Below are positions 10,180 through 23,200 of a stretch of 64,000 nt of DNA, piece after piece. The notes beneath the pieces are model-generated. The model searched no databases. It had not been told where the DNA came from and saw only the letters and a list, made by a program, of their open reading frames with translations. The stretch lies in the NCBI GenBank assembly GCA_905160935.1, contig CAJHZI010000429.1, positions 22,501-86,500 on the forward strand, in the 5' to 3' direction. The position numbers were made by a program, and so were the translations under genes. The first letter of the stretch is position 1. The number at the start of each line of letters is the position of its first letter. The DNA comes from Enchytraeus crypticus (Eukaryota > Annelida > Clitellata > Enchytraeida > Enchytraeidae).

Positions 10180-12380
10180 GTGATGTAGCCAAGAACTGAT
10201 CTAAGAATAATATCTACTTTATGAAATAGAAAACTTTAAATGAGATATTATTTTTCTATAGAATTTCAATATCTTTATAATAAAAGTTTATAAAGTCTTC
10301 TTCCATGGACCTGGTGCCGTGTTATGAGGGATGTCAAATAATTTAAAACTGCTGCTTGTACGTATATATGTCCATAGTCGCAGAATTGTGGTTTGGATGT
10401 GATTTACTTTATAACGAAAATATGTTTCTACGTACCCAATTGGCTATAGGGCCTACTTTAAATATAAACAATATATATGCTAAGAAATAGCATAACATTC
10501 TTTTCAATCTATTTATCAGACCTGCTGTCATCTCACGGTTCAAATAATATCAAAGGGAAAGAACCACAGAAACTTTCCAATTTGTTACTATTTTTGACAG
10601 TTGACTGTATTAATACTCTGATTCATCGGTCGTAAGTCAACAGACCCTATCGCTTTGAAATCTATAATTAGATTTTATGTTTTCGAATTTTGAAAACTTG
10701 GTACCTACTTAAGAATTTCCTATACATTAGTCTACTGTTAAGTTACTGTTATTTGGGTTCTTTAATGCTATGGATGATTATCAGTTATGCGTTAATATGT
10801 TTAACATTTGTCAACATTTCAGTATAATTAAGTTTCAAGCAGATTATAGGACAGAAACGAAGAACAAAATCAAAGTAAGCCTATTAAAGTAGGGCCTACT
10901 ATTGTCTAAGACTTAGGCCTACGAAAGCTTAACCATTCTACATAGGTTTATCTGCTGGTAACACATTGAATGACTTGCATATATTGCCGATACTTGAGTT
11001 GTGCAATAAGCCTTTAGTATTGTGATACAGAACTACGATGATCTCATAACGCACTACAGTTGGCAAAACTATGAGTGATAATTTGCCTTCCTCTTTAAGT
11101 AGTACATTTTTCGCCACCTACTTCATCATTGACTTCCTCATTTAACAAATTGAAACATTGAAAAATACTCTCAACAACGTCCCGCAGTTTCTTCAACTTC
11201 TATTTACACTTTACCATTGCTTCCCTTATACGTTTCATACTCCCCACATCGCTTCTTTGCTTCTCCCCTTGCCTATCTACTAGATCTCCGTTTAGCCATC
11301 TTTACTACTTAATCTCTGATAAAAGTCGTCATTCATTATGACCTTTGCCCTGCTGACTCTTTTTGCCGGGTTGTATCTGTCAAATTTTTCCATGGGGGTA
11401 GCTGAGGTTCGGAGGTCGAAGTTTTGCCAGTCGGTCAGGAGGGCTTTGTCATAGGGGAGGTTAAAACTGGTGGGTTAAAACTTTAGCAAGAGACACATCT
11501 TCCAAGGAAGGCTGAACCCTCAACCCCCCAGAAAATAAAATCCTGCTCTTTTACCTTCTTCCTTAACAAAATGTAGAATCAAGCAATATACGATATATAA
11601 TAATTATATATCTTCATGTAATGCGCCAAGTATAGCATAAGCACTCAAGCGCATCTGCGATATATTGACTACTATCTTAGCCCAATATCAATACGACGAT
11701 ACCTGTAGTACTATAGCCTATAAACAGTATAGCTTTAAGTTAATCAGCTTATAAGCTCTGTAGTTTATAGGCCCTACAGTGTATAGGCTAGGCACATTAG
11801 TCGATAGACGTTACAGCCTATTGGCTCTCTTTCCTTATAGTCATAGGTTATATAGCCTATAGACCCTATATATTACAGAATAGGGCCTGTAACGTAGCAA
11901 TATGAACGTTAACCTGTGATTTCCAATGATCGATGCCATTAAAGTATAGGTTGAGAGATCAACTACAATTTTGTATTTACAATGTCACATAGTGTTTCAC
12001 ATAGCCACTGTAGCAATAGGCCTACATGTAAGTACTTCTAAAATACTGTAATACTAAATTACTATATGATTGGTTAAAGATTTAATTTTATTGTAGTCCT
12101 TCAAATTATAGCTATTATAGTTAATAAATTATTGCCATGCTTATGCTATTAAATTTTGAAATGAGAATAGCTGAATGCGAACACATTGTGGAATATAGGA
12201 GCAAGTAAAGTGCAATATATACCTGCGTTTTTATAGAATATATAAATAGAATAGGATATGACGTAAATGAGCAAATAAATTTATTTATGGATAGATTATA
12301 TTCGTATAGGCCTATAGGTTGCTTTGCTTGTTAGGTAAACCAGTAGGCCCTACTACAGCGATGCAATAGTAAAAACTAAA
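10180..12380. other. intergenic, no gene recognised; many GGCCTA motifs
   Basis: About 2.2 kb without a recognisable exon or repeat family. The striking feature is the recurrence of TAGGCCTA-like sequences in otherwise AT-rich DNA. Confidence 0.55.
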
Positions 12381-12640
12381 TATGCATTATAGTGAAATGA
12401 TCAACTATATTGATAATTATCACTTTTAATAGCACATGTTAAATCCGTTAAGGCAATTTAGTCCATTTTCCGTATACATGTAACCAGCCCAGTAAATGTC
12501 TGAGTTTTTACTCTCAGATCAGCGCCGCTGGGATTCGAGCCCGCGAGAGTTCAATTCACCTAAGAATCTGTCCTTTAAAACTTCAAGACGTTACCACTAT
12601 GCTGTTGAGACATTCAGTGTTCAGTAATTCTATGTGAATA
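12380..12640 (-). repeat. tRNA-derived SINE, family D
   Basis: On the - strand: B box GGGCTCGAATCCC (about 12531-12543), body segments CTGATCTGAGAGTAAAA and ATAGTTGATCATTTCACTAT, and a 5' part reaching TAACGTCTTGAAG. It matches the copy at 53865 over nearly its whole length. Confidence 0.8.
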
Positions 12641-12654
12641 AGTCTGTAATCAGC

Positions 12655-12735
12655 CAGGATACCTTGTCAACTGATAAGCCTATCAACTGATAAGCCTATC
12701 AAATAGGCCTACCAGTTGATAGGTCTATCATCCTA
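12655..12735. repeat. short direct and inverted repeats
   Basis: CAACTGATAAGCCTATC occurs twice in direct orientation and is followed by CCAGTTGATAGG in inverse orientation, so a hairpin can form around AATAGGCCTA. Confidence 0.7.
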
Positions 12736-12807
12736 TGTTGTATTGCTAATTTACCTCGTGAGCCGTTAATCTTCTGATAACATATTGTAATCGGACTCGG
12801 TTTTGAC

Positions 12808-14187
12808 TAGAGATGGGAATCGAACCGAACCCGAACCGAACCCTAAAATCTAGAATTTTGACGGAACCGAACCGAACTCGAACCCAGACTCTGACCGAAC
12901 CCGAACCGAACCAGAACCCAGATTCTGGCCGAACCTGAACCGAACCCGAACTTCGTCCAAACCGAACTGAACCAAACTCTAGCAGTTCCATTCTTCTTCA
13001 CCAGTCTGACATTAAATAAAGATAGTAAGAACAATACAAATACATGTATATGTTAGTTTTTGCTTTTACATGTCTTACAATATCTAACAGCATATATTTA
13101 GGTATGGCTGGTTCCGACACAAATTTTTAAATGGTAGCTGTACAAAGGAATGGTAGCAGGAAGCGAGACGGGCCTACAGAAGATAATGGATAGTCTGAAT
13201 GATACGACATTGAAATATGGAATGAAGATTAACATCAGAGAGACAAAAGTGATGAGAGTATTCCATAAAAATCTGAAAAAGCTGGACTCAATCTAGGTGG
13301 ATTTGTTCTTGTTAAATTCAAATTCTGAATGTTTTCTACTTTTAGTGTGCTACCTTAGTTTTTTTGCAGACAGATTTACAAATAATGATGTATGACATTC
13401 TATACCTGTTAAGACTATCTGGAGTAAATAATTTTGCACCATAGCAATGTAATAATTTCATAAATATTTTAGTAACTTCATAATTGATCTGAGAGTTTCA
13501 AATTTGAAACCCTAAGGCAAATTATGAAGCTTATTACTGGTCAGTTGATAGCAAACGGTGTATATTATGATCATTTTTCTATGGAAGTACTCGTGTTTAT
13601 CAAATCATCTTTATTTGACATTTTTATGTTACTAAATTGCACTTTGTTTCTGAAATATTGGATCAAACTTTAGCCAAGACATTTCCACTTAATTATAAAT
13701 GTATCTAATATTATAGGCCTATAGTGACAGAAAAATTTAAAAATTGATGAAGTATTCTATTTGCTCGTTATAATCAAGGAGAATATTTCAGATACAATAA
13801 TAAAGCTAAATATCTATATTATGGACATTTGTTGGTCAACTTACAATATTTTAAGAAATGTACAGGAATAAATACCACTTCTCTCCTTTTTCATTGTCGT
13901 ATTTTTACCCAGGTGAAAAAATGTGGCAGCTATTATGACTTAATGAATTTTTAAGCATATGTACCATAAACCATGTTTGTCATAACCATGATTATTATAA
14001 GTAAAGTTAAGCAATTGCAACATTATCCAAACCAAACCAATTCGAACTCGAATCGAACTCTTGCGAGTTGGAAAGCAAGCCGAACCCGAACCCGAACCCT
14101 TGTTAGAACCGAACCCGAACCGAACCGAACTTTCATTTTCAACGAACCGAACCCGAACTCTGGAAATTCATAAAATTCTCATCTCTA
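12808..14187. mobile_element. hAT-like non-autonomous DNA transposon
   Basis: The ends are inverted: TAGAGATGGGAAT at 12808 and ATTCTCATCTCTA ending at 14187. The 8-bp flanks are GTTTTGAC (12800-12807) and GTTTTTAC (14188-14195), identical at 7 of 8 positions. An 8-bp target duplication with TAG/CAG-type ends is the hAT pattern. Inside each end is an array of CCGAAC/CGAACC units (12824-12975 and about 14040-14160), in the same direction at both ends. No transposase is visible; a LINE piece sits inside at about 13125. It lies in intergenic DNA. Confidence 0.8.
13125..13300 (+). mobile_element. LINE reverse transcriptase fragment nested in the hAT-like element
   Basis: One + frame reads MVAGSETGLQKIMDSLND, then TTLKYGMKINIRETKVMRVF, then a stop near 13295. 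The order LQxxMDSL..YGMKIN..KTKVM is the region just after the catalytic YADD box in animal LINE reverse transcriptases. Upstream and downstream parts are missing. Confidence 0.65.
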
Positions 14188-14284
14188 GTTTTTACGGTAC
14201 ACTGCAGGCCTATGCCTATGTATGCAGGCTTGGAGCTAGAACTTCAGAGATACCGATTAATATTTCGCAAAGGGGCTAACCTTA

Positions 14285-14430
14285 CTGCAATGACTTCAAT
14301 AACTTAGGAAGCGCAGAAGGGGGCGTGGGAAGGTCTTAAAATTAGAAAAATGTCGGTAGGTACTTAGGATGGGTTCATGTAGGACTATAGTTGGCTGAGC
14401 CTGTGACACGTAGTAAACGTGCTCGACAGC
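14285..14430. repeat. 145-bp direct duplicate, first copy
   Basis: Starting at CTGCAATGACTTCAATAACT and running to GTGACACGTAGTAA, this block matches 15363-15505 almost base for base. Its end passes straight into a family A-like SINE. Confidence 0.9.
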
Positions 14431-14525
14431 GGATCAGTGGGTACAGGGTTCAAATCCAGAGCTCTCTCCGTCACTAACATGCTATTCGAGCAGGACACTG
14501 ACGTTAAATTTGGTATTAGCCTTTA
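14385..14525 (+). repeat. family A SINE, variant head
   Basis: GGCTGAGCCTGTGACACGTA replaces the usual head. The rest is standard: CTCGACAGCGGATCAG, B box GGGTTCAAATCC (about 14447), CCGTCACTAACATGC and GACACTGACGTTAAA. Confidence 0.75.
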
Positions 14526-14529
14526 GTTA

Positions 14530-15362
14530 GTTATATGTGTATAATTATATCAATTTAAGAGTAATTTTATAATAATTGATATTGCTTAAAAATGAAACCC
14601 CCAGTTTAAATTTATGTTATTATTATCAAATATATTTTACGACTTACTTGTTGAGATCACATGCGATATTTAGGCTATTATTTTATGATAGGCCTAAAGG
14701 TTACACTAGGGTCAGTCTTCCATGCCCCAATGGTCCCTGCTCTTGCTAATGATATAGGCCTAGCAGCTGAGCAGATTGATTGGCGCTTGTTTGACAACAG
14801 TTGGTCAGTAGTTTACTGTCACGGCCTAGGGCTATAGTTACATTGATAACACATTGTTAGCAACTAACGCCCTCTGCCATTCTCTAATTTTTGGTCTACG
14901 TGTTTAAAGGTAGCCATAGTTTCTAGTATTGTTTTGTAGTTTGCACTGTTCGTTTGAAAGACACTTATTATATTTACTAGTTATATTTATTTAGCTGTCT
15001 AATTGACGAATAAAGATCCTCAGTGTTAAATGTTGTAATAACTTGTAATGTATATTTAAAGAAACGACCCTGTTAATAAGTTAGCAAAAAGGTCTATTAA
15101 TTATGTCTATGTACATGTAAATTACTAAATTCATCTAAATGTCACTGCCTTTTATAACGTTAACACTGATCCCGTGTTTTGTCATTTATATTTTCGTAAA
15201 TGCCCGATCCAGTGGTCACTCATTTATGGCTGAGTTTTGATAGAACAATTTAAGTGCATTCACCATCTGTTCTGTTGTTATTATTACATAAAATGAATTG
15301 TACATTAAACCATTTTCAGTTTGATATGTACAAAGTAAAGTTAGTTAATTGAAGAATTAATT
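14530..15362. other. intergenic, no gene recognised
   Basis: AT-rich DNA between the two 145-bp duplicates. No exon or family-wide repeat was recognised. Confidence 0.5.
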
Positions 15363-15505
15363 CTGCAATGACTTCAATAACTTGGGAAGCGCAGAAGGGG
15401 GCGTGGGAAGGTCTTAAAATTAGAAAAATGTCGGTAGGTACTTAGGATGGGTTCATGTAGGACTATAGTTGGCTGAGCCTGTGACACATAATAAGCGTGC
15501 TCAAT
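15363..15505. repeat. 145-bp direct duplicate, second copy
   Basis: About 97% identical by eye to 14285-14429, diverging after GTGACACATAATAAGC. Here the SINE-like continuation is absent. Confidence 0.9.
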
Positions 15506-16139
15506 TGTACACATGACGATGATCGACCATAAAATTGATTAACTAAAATTATAATCAATGAAAACTAAAAATTAAGATGCACAGTGTGAAATACTGCAGT
15601 ATCATGAAATACTCCATGATGATATCGATAAATAGGTTTAACAACTAAGCTTGCTGCCCAAAAGTAATTAAGTAGGGGCCTATTTTGGCATTTGATATTG
15701 AAACAGCTAGATCAATCAATCCATTAGTTTTTATAGGCAACCGGTTTATAAATGAACCGTGTTATACGAATGTCTGGCTTAGCAACCAATATATAATATG
15801 CGGATATATTATTTGTTAAATTAGTAACCCATAATTATTTATGCTAGATAACTCATTGGTATTTGCCTACAGTTTGCAACTCATACATCTGATTTTGTCG
15901 CCTGGAAAGCATCTGCTCGGTTGCATTGTGTTCGGTTCACAGTTCCTCGAACACACTCCAGAAATTTCAAGTCAGCATTGACTAATCGAAAACATATAGT
16001 AAGATATCGTAAGATGTAGTAAAGCAAATCAGAGCACCCTAAAAGTACATTCTAATTACTGTTATTCCCCATTTTCCGTAATTATTAGCGAAATCACTAA
16101 TAATTATTAGTGTGTATGTATTAGTTATTACTGGCTTGA

Positions 16140-16200
16140 ATTTGTCTCAATAGTACTCGATGTTTTCATGAACGACGGTAGCACACTGACTGTTGTTATT
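16140..16200 (+). repeat. family E LINE 3' UTR fragment
   Basis: TTGAATTTGTCTCAATAGTA, CTCGATGTTTTCATGAACGA and GTTGTTATTAAATC match the last 60 bp of the family E unit, whose longest copy is at 47040-47450. It lies about 150 bp upstream of the start codon of copper transporter copy 2. Confidence 0.65.
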
Positions 16201-16345
16201 AAATCAATTTTTGCGTATATTCTTAGCCTCTTAGTAATGGTCGCATACTGTGACTAATACTTCACCGTAGTCTCATTCCTTTGACGAAGTACTCCTTTAT
16301 TTCTTTACCGAGAATTAATTCTTCAATTAAATATCGAGCACAATC

Positions 16346-16671
16346 ATGGACGCCCACGGGCGGCACGACCACGGCGGCCTGGGCTCAGGGACGACCCCAC
16401 CAGGGCGGGCTGCCCTCATGGATGATCACAATCATGGTGACGGTGGAATGACCTCCAGCACTGATGGACCGATGAATATGATTCACATGATGCAGGTTGT
16501 GCAACTAAATATATTCATTCCTTTATTCGTCAAAAAGACAGATATGATCACGATACATCACACATACATACACACACACATACCCATACGATCATAGAAC
16601 AACTAAATATATTCATTCCTTTATTCGTAAAAAACACACTGGATTAAGATACATCACACATACATATACAT

Positions 16672-16711
<40 letters not shown>

Positions 16712-19700
16712 CCATACGCTCACAGAACAATCAAAATGCATTATAAGAAACTTAAATAGAGTTCCTGCTAATTCCATTAAATTGAAAAATTAAATTCGTT
16801 TAATTGCATTAAATGCTTCGTAAATTACATACCCGTTTCTTCCATAAGACACTCTATTGTCCAGAACAATCGAACAACTTATTAGCAATCTAAAACAATC
16901 ACACAAATTAAATGTCGTCAGCTAATGATTAGTTTTACATGTATTAGTAAAATATTTTTATATTAGTAGTTATGATTGGTACTAGGGGTGTACCGGATTC
17001 CGGTTCCGGTTTTGACAGGATTCCGACACCTTTTGCAAATCCGGTTCCTGTTCTGGCAAATATTGCCAGATTCGGCCGGGTTTGTTACCGGATTTGGCAT
17101 TAACTTTAATATTTAAAAAGTAGTAATTGATATTTTAAAAGGTGCTGAAAAGTTATTTCAAAGTAGAATATAAGACTTACTGATGATTATTTGATTAAGC
17201 ATGCACTAATAACCAAGTTGATGTCATAATGGTGATGGGTTGATAGAGTATATTATGATAATTTATTTAATTATTCAATGGTTATTTGATTGAGGCAGTT
17301 TATGACTTAATGACGATGACTTGATGGAGCATATCCTGATATCCTAATTATATATAAATATTATATATCTAATTAGATATCAAATATTATATATCTAATT
17401 AGATATCAAATATTATATCATACACTGGCCGGAGCTAGTGGCGATGTCGGTAAGATATTCGACCTCGGATTAGTGTGTGAGGGGTTAATATCATGTGTTC
17501 TCCCGTCACTGACATCGCTTTCGAGTGAGGAAACTGACGTTCTTAGCTTTTTAGTTGATTATTCATTGATGATGATTTTATATTGAGACTGTTAATGACT
17601 ACATGATGTTGAACAACTTGATTAAACATACGCTTATAATCTAGTAAATGGTTCAATGATGATGATTGATTGTGCAAACCCTGATGACTTAGTTAATAAC
17701 TTAATGATGATGACGATTTCCAACAGCAGATCAGTATATTATGCGGGTTCAAATCATGGGATCGCATGTCACTGACATAGCTTTCGAGAGATGAAACTGA
17801 CTTTAACATTGGCTTTATGTAGTTTTTTTAAATATTAATTAAAATTTATAACTAGGTCAGAACCGTTCCGGTTTCGGCCGGATTTATGGATTTATGCTTG
17901 AAATCCTGTTCCGGTTCCGTTAATTTAAAAACTCAAATCCGGTATACCCCGAGTAATTACTATAAATTTTAATTATATGATTTATATTACTGATATTAAT
18001 AATTGTTAAACTAGTTGTTACGGCTATTATGGTGATAATTAGTATTAATAGTAGCTTAATTATTTATAATAATTATTGTTAGCAATTAGTGTCTGAAGGC
18101 ATTAATTGAAAAAATTAAATAATTACCAGTTGATAAAAATTTCAGGCAGTCAATCTATTGCCTAATCAAAAAATCAGTCAAAATATCAGGCAGTCAAGTA
18201 ATCCATATGTTAGTAACTCATTGTAGGTTTTTGGAGGCTTATAAATTAACGGATTATTTTATAATAGATATTTTAGACAATTGTTCTAATTTTTCTATTA
18301 ATTTTGGTACCATTAGTTGTACCAGATTTATTACTCCGTTTAGGCTGCAGGATTTAGCGCACATGGTATAGCTGCGCGCAAATAATAAAGTTTAACTCTG
18401 TCGTCTTCGGTTAGTACGTTGTGGATGACCACTTTGAAAGATCAAGTGTTGACAACTTCGAATGAAAAAATCCTCGGGGCGTTGAAAGATTAATCTTAAA
18501 TCTGCTCAATCTGGCTGCATTTGATGTGCTATATTATAAAAAGGCAACGATTACGAATAACCATGGAAAGGAAGGAGGAAATGGGTCTTAAACAATCATC
18601 TATGCTTCCTGACCCAGTGTGCCTTTACGTTTAATTCACCATAAGCAATCACTTCACAACTTTAGTCTCTAAAAGTTTAGTTAACATTCCCGTAATCATC
18701 GATGAATGATTCTACGGATGTTAAACTATTGCTGCGAAATTGGTAACTTTTTGAAAATTTAAATGACCAATGACCATAGAGTTTTAACAAACGAAAAGAA
18801 TAGAGAGTTGACTGTATGCACATGTATATCATACAGATTAGATCAGTCGAATGGACATATGATTCATAATCATCATCATCTGCTTCTTCCCTTGAATTCC
18901 ATCTTAACTGAGATCGGGATTTTAGGAAATTTTAGGCCCTACAGCAATTTCTGAACCTAGGGGCTCTCCAACCAAAAGCTCTTTCTCATTTTGGTGTGTA
19001 TCTTAGTGCTTGGCCGCCTTTACGACATATGCAGTCCGCGGTTTGTCTATTCTTCAGCAATACGGACACATCACGGTTAAAATAATTGAATTGGGCTTAA
19101 GATTAAACTTTCAAATTTCAGTTAATGTTTATAATATTTACTGTTTCAATAAAAAATGATGAAGAATTTGAAATATATTTCCAATGTTGAAATTGACTAT
19201 TAAGCTAAAATTATTTTATATTGCATAAAATATTTTATTTCCAAATTAGAGCCTTATCGTGCATTCCACACAGTATACGATGAATAGCAATGAATAAAAA
19301 TGAATGTAAGATTCTACAAAAAATTTGATTTATTGTTGCTTCTGGAACAACAACCAAGCCTAGTGAAAATGCATCGGAAAAAAGGAAGTAAATAAAATTG
19401 AATAGATGAACGTAACTCATAGGAAAGTCAACAGAAAGTTAGCTATACTGAAAGTTAGTTAATTTAATAGAATAGAAAATAGTAATAAATTTTGAAGGAA
19501 AAATTGAAATCAATTTAAAAGAAAACAAAAAGATGCGAAACTACTTTTTCTAGTGCACTGCCTAACGGCAGGTTCATGGCATGTAACTCCTCCAACCAAT
19601 CATATCCTCAGTCTTCCTTTTCAACTCTATGAATTTCTTATCAGATCATCCAACATCCCATGTCTTGGTCTTTCTCTAACTCTTTTCCTTTGCATTTTTC

Positions 19701-20226
19701 CTTCTGTTACATCCTTTAGTTATTTAGCCCATTTAAAGCTTGGGAAAAAATTACATGAAAAGGTGGGTCCCCTCTGCCTTCCTCACACCTGCCTTAGTCG
19801 GCGCGTACTTACACGCGGCAGTTTGCTTACAGTTGCCCTATTCTTCAGTGATCCCAACCACACCCGGGCACAACACGGCGAGACTACTATGAAAAGAAAA
19901 AAGAAATAAAAGTAATTTAACTAACGTCAGTTATCTTTGCTAATTTGTTAGTTATTTAATTAAATAAGATGTTCTTATATATTGCAGATGTTTTTCTACG
20001 CCAGCGCCGAAGCCATTATTCTTTTCTCATCCTGGACAACTAATTCTTGGGAAGGTAGCTATTGGAAAACTGAAAATAAAATGCAGAATTTATTTTGCCA
20101 TGTTTATAAAAATATTTAAAAACTTTACATGATGATGCAATGTAGGCTATGTTTATGGGCTTAATTTGATTGATGAAAGAGACACACACACACATACACA
20201 TATAGAGAGCGAGAGAGAGAGAGAGG

Positions 20227-20266
<40 letters not shown>

Positions 20267-23200
20267 TAGAAAGAGTGAGAGAGAGAGTTGGATGGCTCTA
20301 AAGAGATATATAGCTAGTATGGAGAATGGTTGATTAGAAATAACTTTAGGACTACACAGTCTGTAGGTAACATAAAAATAAGTATTTTTCTTTCAAATGC
20401 AGGAAACCCAAGCCAATTGGAGTGGTATAGAATGTGGTAGCATCTCATAGCAACAGTTAGAGTATTACTGTAGTCCCTGACAATATCGCGAACTATTGAA
20501 ACAAATCAGAACCGGCGAGGAAAAAGAAAATCCCAAAATGATTAAAATTCTAAAATCCAGAAAACCAGTCCAAAGATAATGGGAATTACAGAAAGGGATT
20601 TACCCGCTAGAAACCGTTTACGTGATGTGAGGCTTGAAGGGTTTTGATTTTAGTTTTTGTCACTGTTGAAGATTGAAGCAACAATAAATACGCTTGACCC
20701 GCGCTTACATTCCTTAAATATGCATGTAGTTCTTCACCTGCTAATCTATTGTGCATACATGGGCTCTTTTCTACTGATAGACAACTGCGAGTCAGGTCGA
20801 GAAGTCCAATTGTTTACAATGATAAGCTACAAATTCTAGATAACGCTATAGATACAGATAATGGCTTCAAAGAAATCATTTGAACGGCATATGTTGCTGC
20901 AGTGCACTATAGGCCCTATATGTTATATACCTACTGCCTGCTTATATACCGCTTTGTTTCATCAGCGATCGCTAAATCTAATCATTTTTAATTGTCTTAT
21001 ATCAGGTTCCAGGCAGAAATTACCGCAAATAGTTGGCGCTTAGCTGATAAAGCCATTACTTTAGAGTCAAGATGATGAAATCACTTATGCAGACACCACT
21101 GAGTATTCTAATTTAAAGACGACAGTAAATGTCATAAACTTGCAATAGCAATAACAACAAATAGAGTGCTACAGTCATCAATGACAACATCGAGCACTAT
21201 TGAGACAAAATCAAGCCGGCGAGCAAAAGGAAAGTCCAAAAACGGTGCAAATTCCAAAATCCAGAAATTCAGTCTAAATTAAATGCGTCATTAAAAGCGA
21301 AATTCTGAAATAATATCCTTTTCTTTCTCGGTATGTGCTTTAGGTTCCTCCTCTTACGAGCAAGTACCATTACCAGTAGGTTTTGAAAATGTGCAAATAT
21401 ACTACTGAATAAATAACTAACTCCATTCTACATGTATATAATTCAGAGAATTGCATGTAATATCCTGGTATTAATATTCATCAATCGTTATTTGTAACTT
21501 CAGCGATAATGTAGCTTGCTGAAGGCTGCATCTCAGTAGTGTATCTCCAAATTCACAGCTTGAATCTCGTGTCTCCTGATTTTCATATTCGCCGACTGTT
21601 ATTAGTCCTTTCGAGTGATTTATTAGTTACTGCTGTAGAACTTTCTACTTAGTGTTTCAGTGGATAGTTTTGCTTATCTCTCTGCCTCCTGAGTTTCTCT
21701 CATGTTCTACTATTTCCACATTCTGCAGTAGTAGGTAGAGAACACATCTCTTCCCACCAGAGATTTGTGCTATCTTGCCTGACTGTCCTTTTGATAACCG
21801 GACCGCCATCGTATAAAATTTAATTTCCTTCTCTTCAGCACATTTTCTTTTAATCGTATAGATGAATTGATTCAATTAAAGTCACGTGTGCTGAGCGGTG
21901 ACATCATCCTTGTATGAGGAAACGAACGTCAAACTTTTATTATTAATATCAGCTTAGCTTTATCTTTAAGCTCAGAGCTCGATAATGTCATGGCCGACAG
22001 ATGCACCCTAAAAGTTGTATTGTTGCTGTAATTGAACTAGCAACCTTATTTGAGAGAATTATTATTACTATCAGCTTAGCTTTATATTAGGCACATAGCT
22101 CCATATTACCATGGACGACGGATGTACCTTAAAAGTTGTATTGTTGCTGTTATTTAACTAGCAACGTTATTTGACAGAAATGCTGGGCTCCTGTATTGGG
22201 ATAGCGGTGATATCGATGCTGTACGAGGGGCTGAAGGCCGGTAGACTGTGGCTGAGCGTCTACGCCAACACCCGCACCGCCTCCGCGACCATCTACAACA
22301 ACGGCGCCTATCTGGAACGGGCTGTCCCAGTGCAGAGAGACTCCGATAGCTCCCACTCCACCGCTAAGCACAGCCATCGCTCTGCAGATACACAGTCCCT
22401 TACGTGGACCACGTTAGTTGAGCAGCAATATCTTAGATATAAATCATTTATAGGAAAAGGGATTAAACAGGATTGTTGACAAGTTTTTGGGTAAACAGGA
22501 TTGTTTTCTCAGGTAATGACGCCCCTGTTCAGTAAATGTTAGTCGAAGGTGAGGAAGGCATAGGGGACCCACCTCGTCATAAACAGAATCCCTTAAAAAT
22601 TAATGGTATATCAAAAGGAATATTACAGATTATTTAGAGATCCACTCATATGTGGACATTAAGAGCAAAACGGAAGATAGAGATGAGTGGAGGCGTTATA
22701 TATCATGGACCTGCCAGTAGGCAGTGCACTAAGAGAGAGCGATAAATCATTACAAGGAGTATTACAAGAAAAAAACGCACTAAAATTTAAAAAATGCACA
22801 GAAAATGGACTACATTGCCTAACCGCTTAAGCAGATGGCATTAAAAGTGATAGATATCAAATTATCAACATGGTTGATAATTTCACCATGCTGTGTGCCA
22901 GTGTTCTTATTATTAATAATAATATTATTATTACTATTTTATTACAGTAGGACGCATTCACAACATAGTGAAAGTCTTCAGAAAATAATAAACCTAATTC
23001 AAAGTAACTGTAGCCTATTAATATAAATGCCAGGGTATATATTATAACTAATATGGTGTGAACATCGGACATAATTATGCTGTACTCAAGCATAGGCTTA
23101 ATTATGTGCTTTTGTTCCCTGAAAATAGTAAGATACAATTTCTGTCTTAGTGCACTGCCTACTGGCAGGTCCATGGTATATATCACATCTACTCATCTCT

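Larger units (their letters stand above)
16983..17952. mobile_element. CCGG-rich terminal inverted repeat element (hAT-like ends)
   Basis: The left end TAGGGGTGTACCGGATT (16983) and the right end, read inversely as TCGGGGTATACCGGATT, form imperfect inverted repeats. Both are followed by GGTTCCGG-type subterminal motifs. The interior has no transposase frame but contains two family A SINEs. The 8-bp flanks do not match well (ATTGGTAC and GTAATTAC), so the superfamily is uncertain. It lies in intron 1 of copper transporter copy 2. Confidence 0.6.

Noticed and set aside
12746-13034. Gly/Ser/Arg/Val repeat proteins on the - strand
   Set aside because: They read through the CCGAAC array of the hAT-like element; the pattern is open in two frames and not coding.
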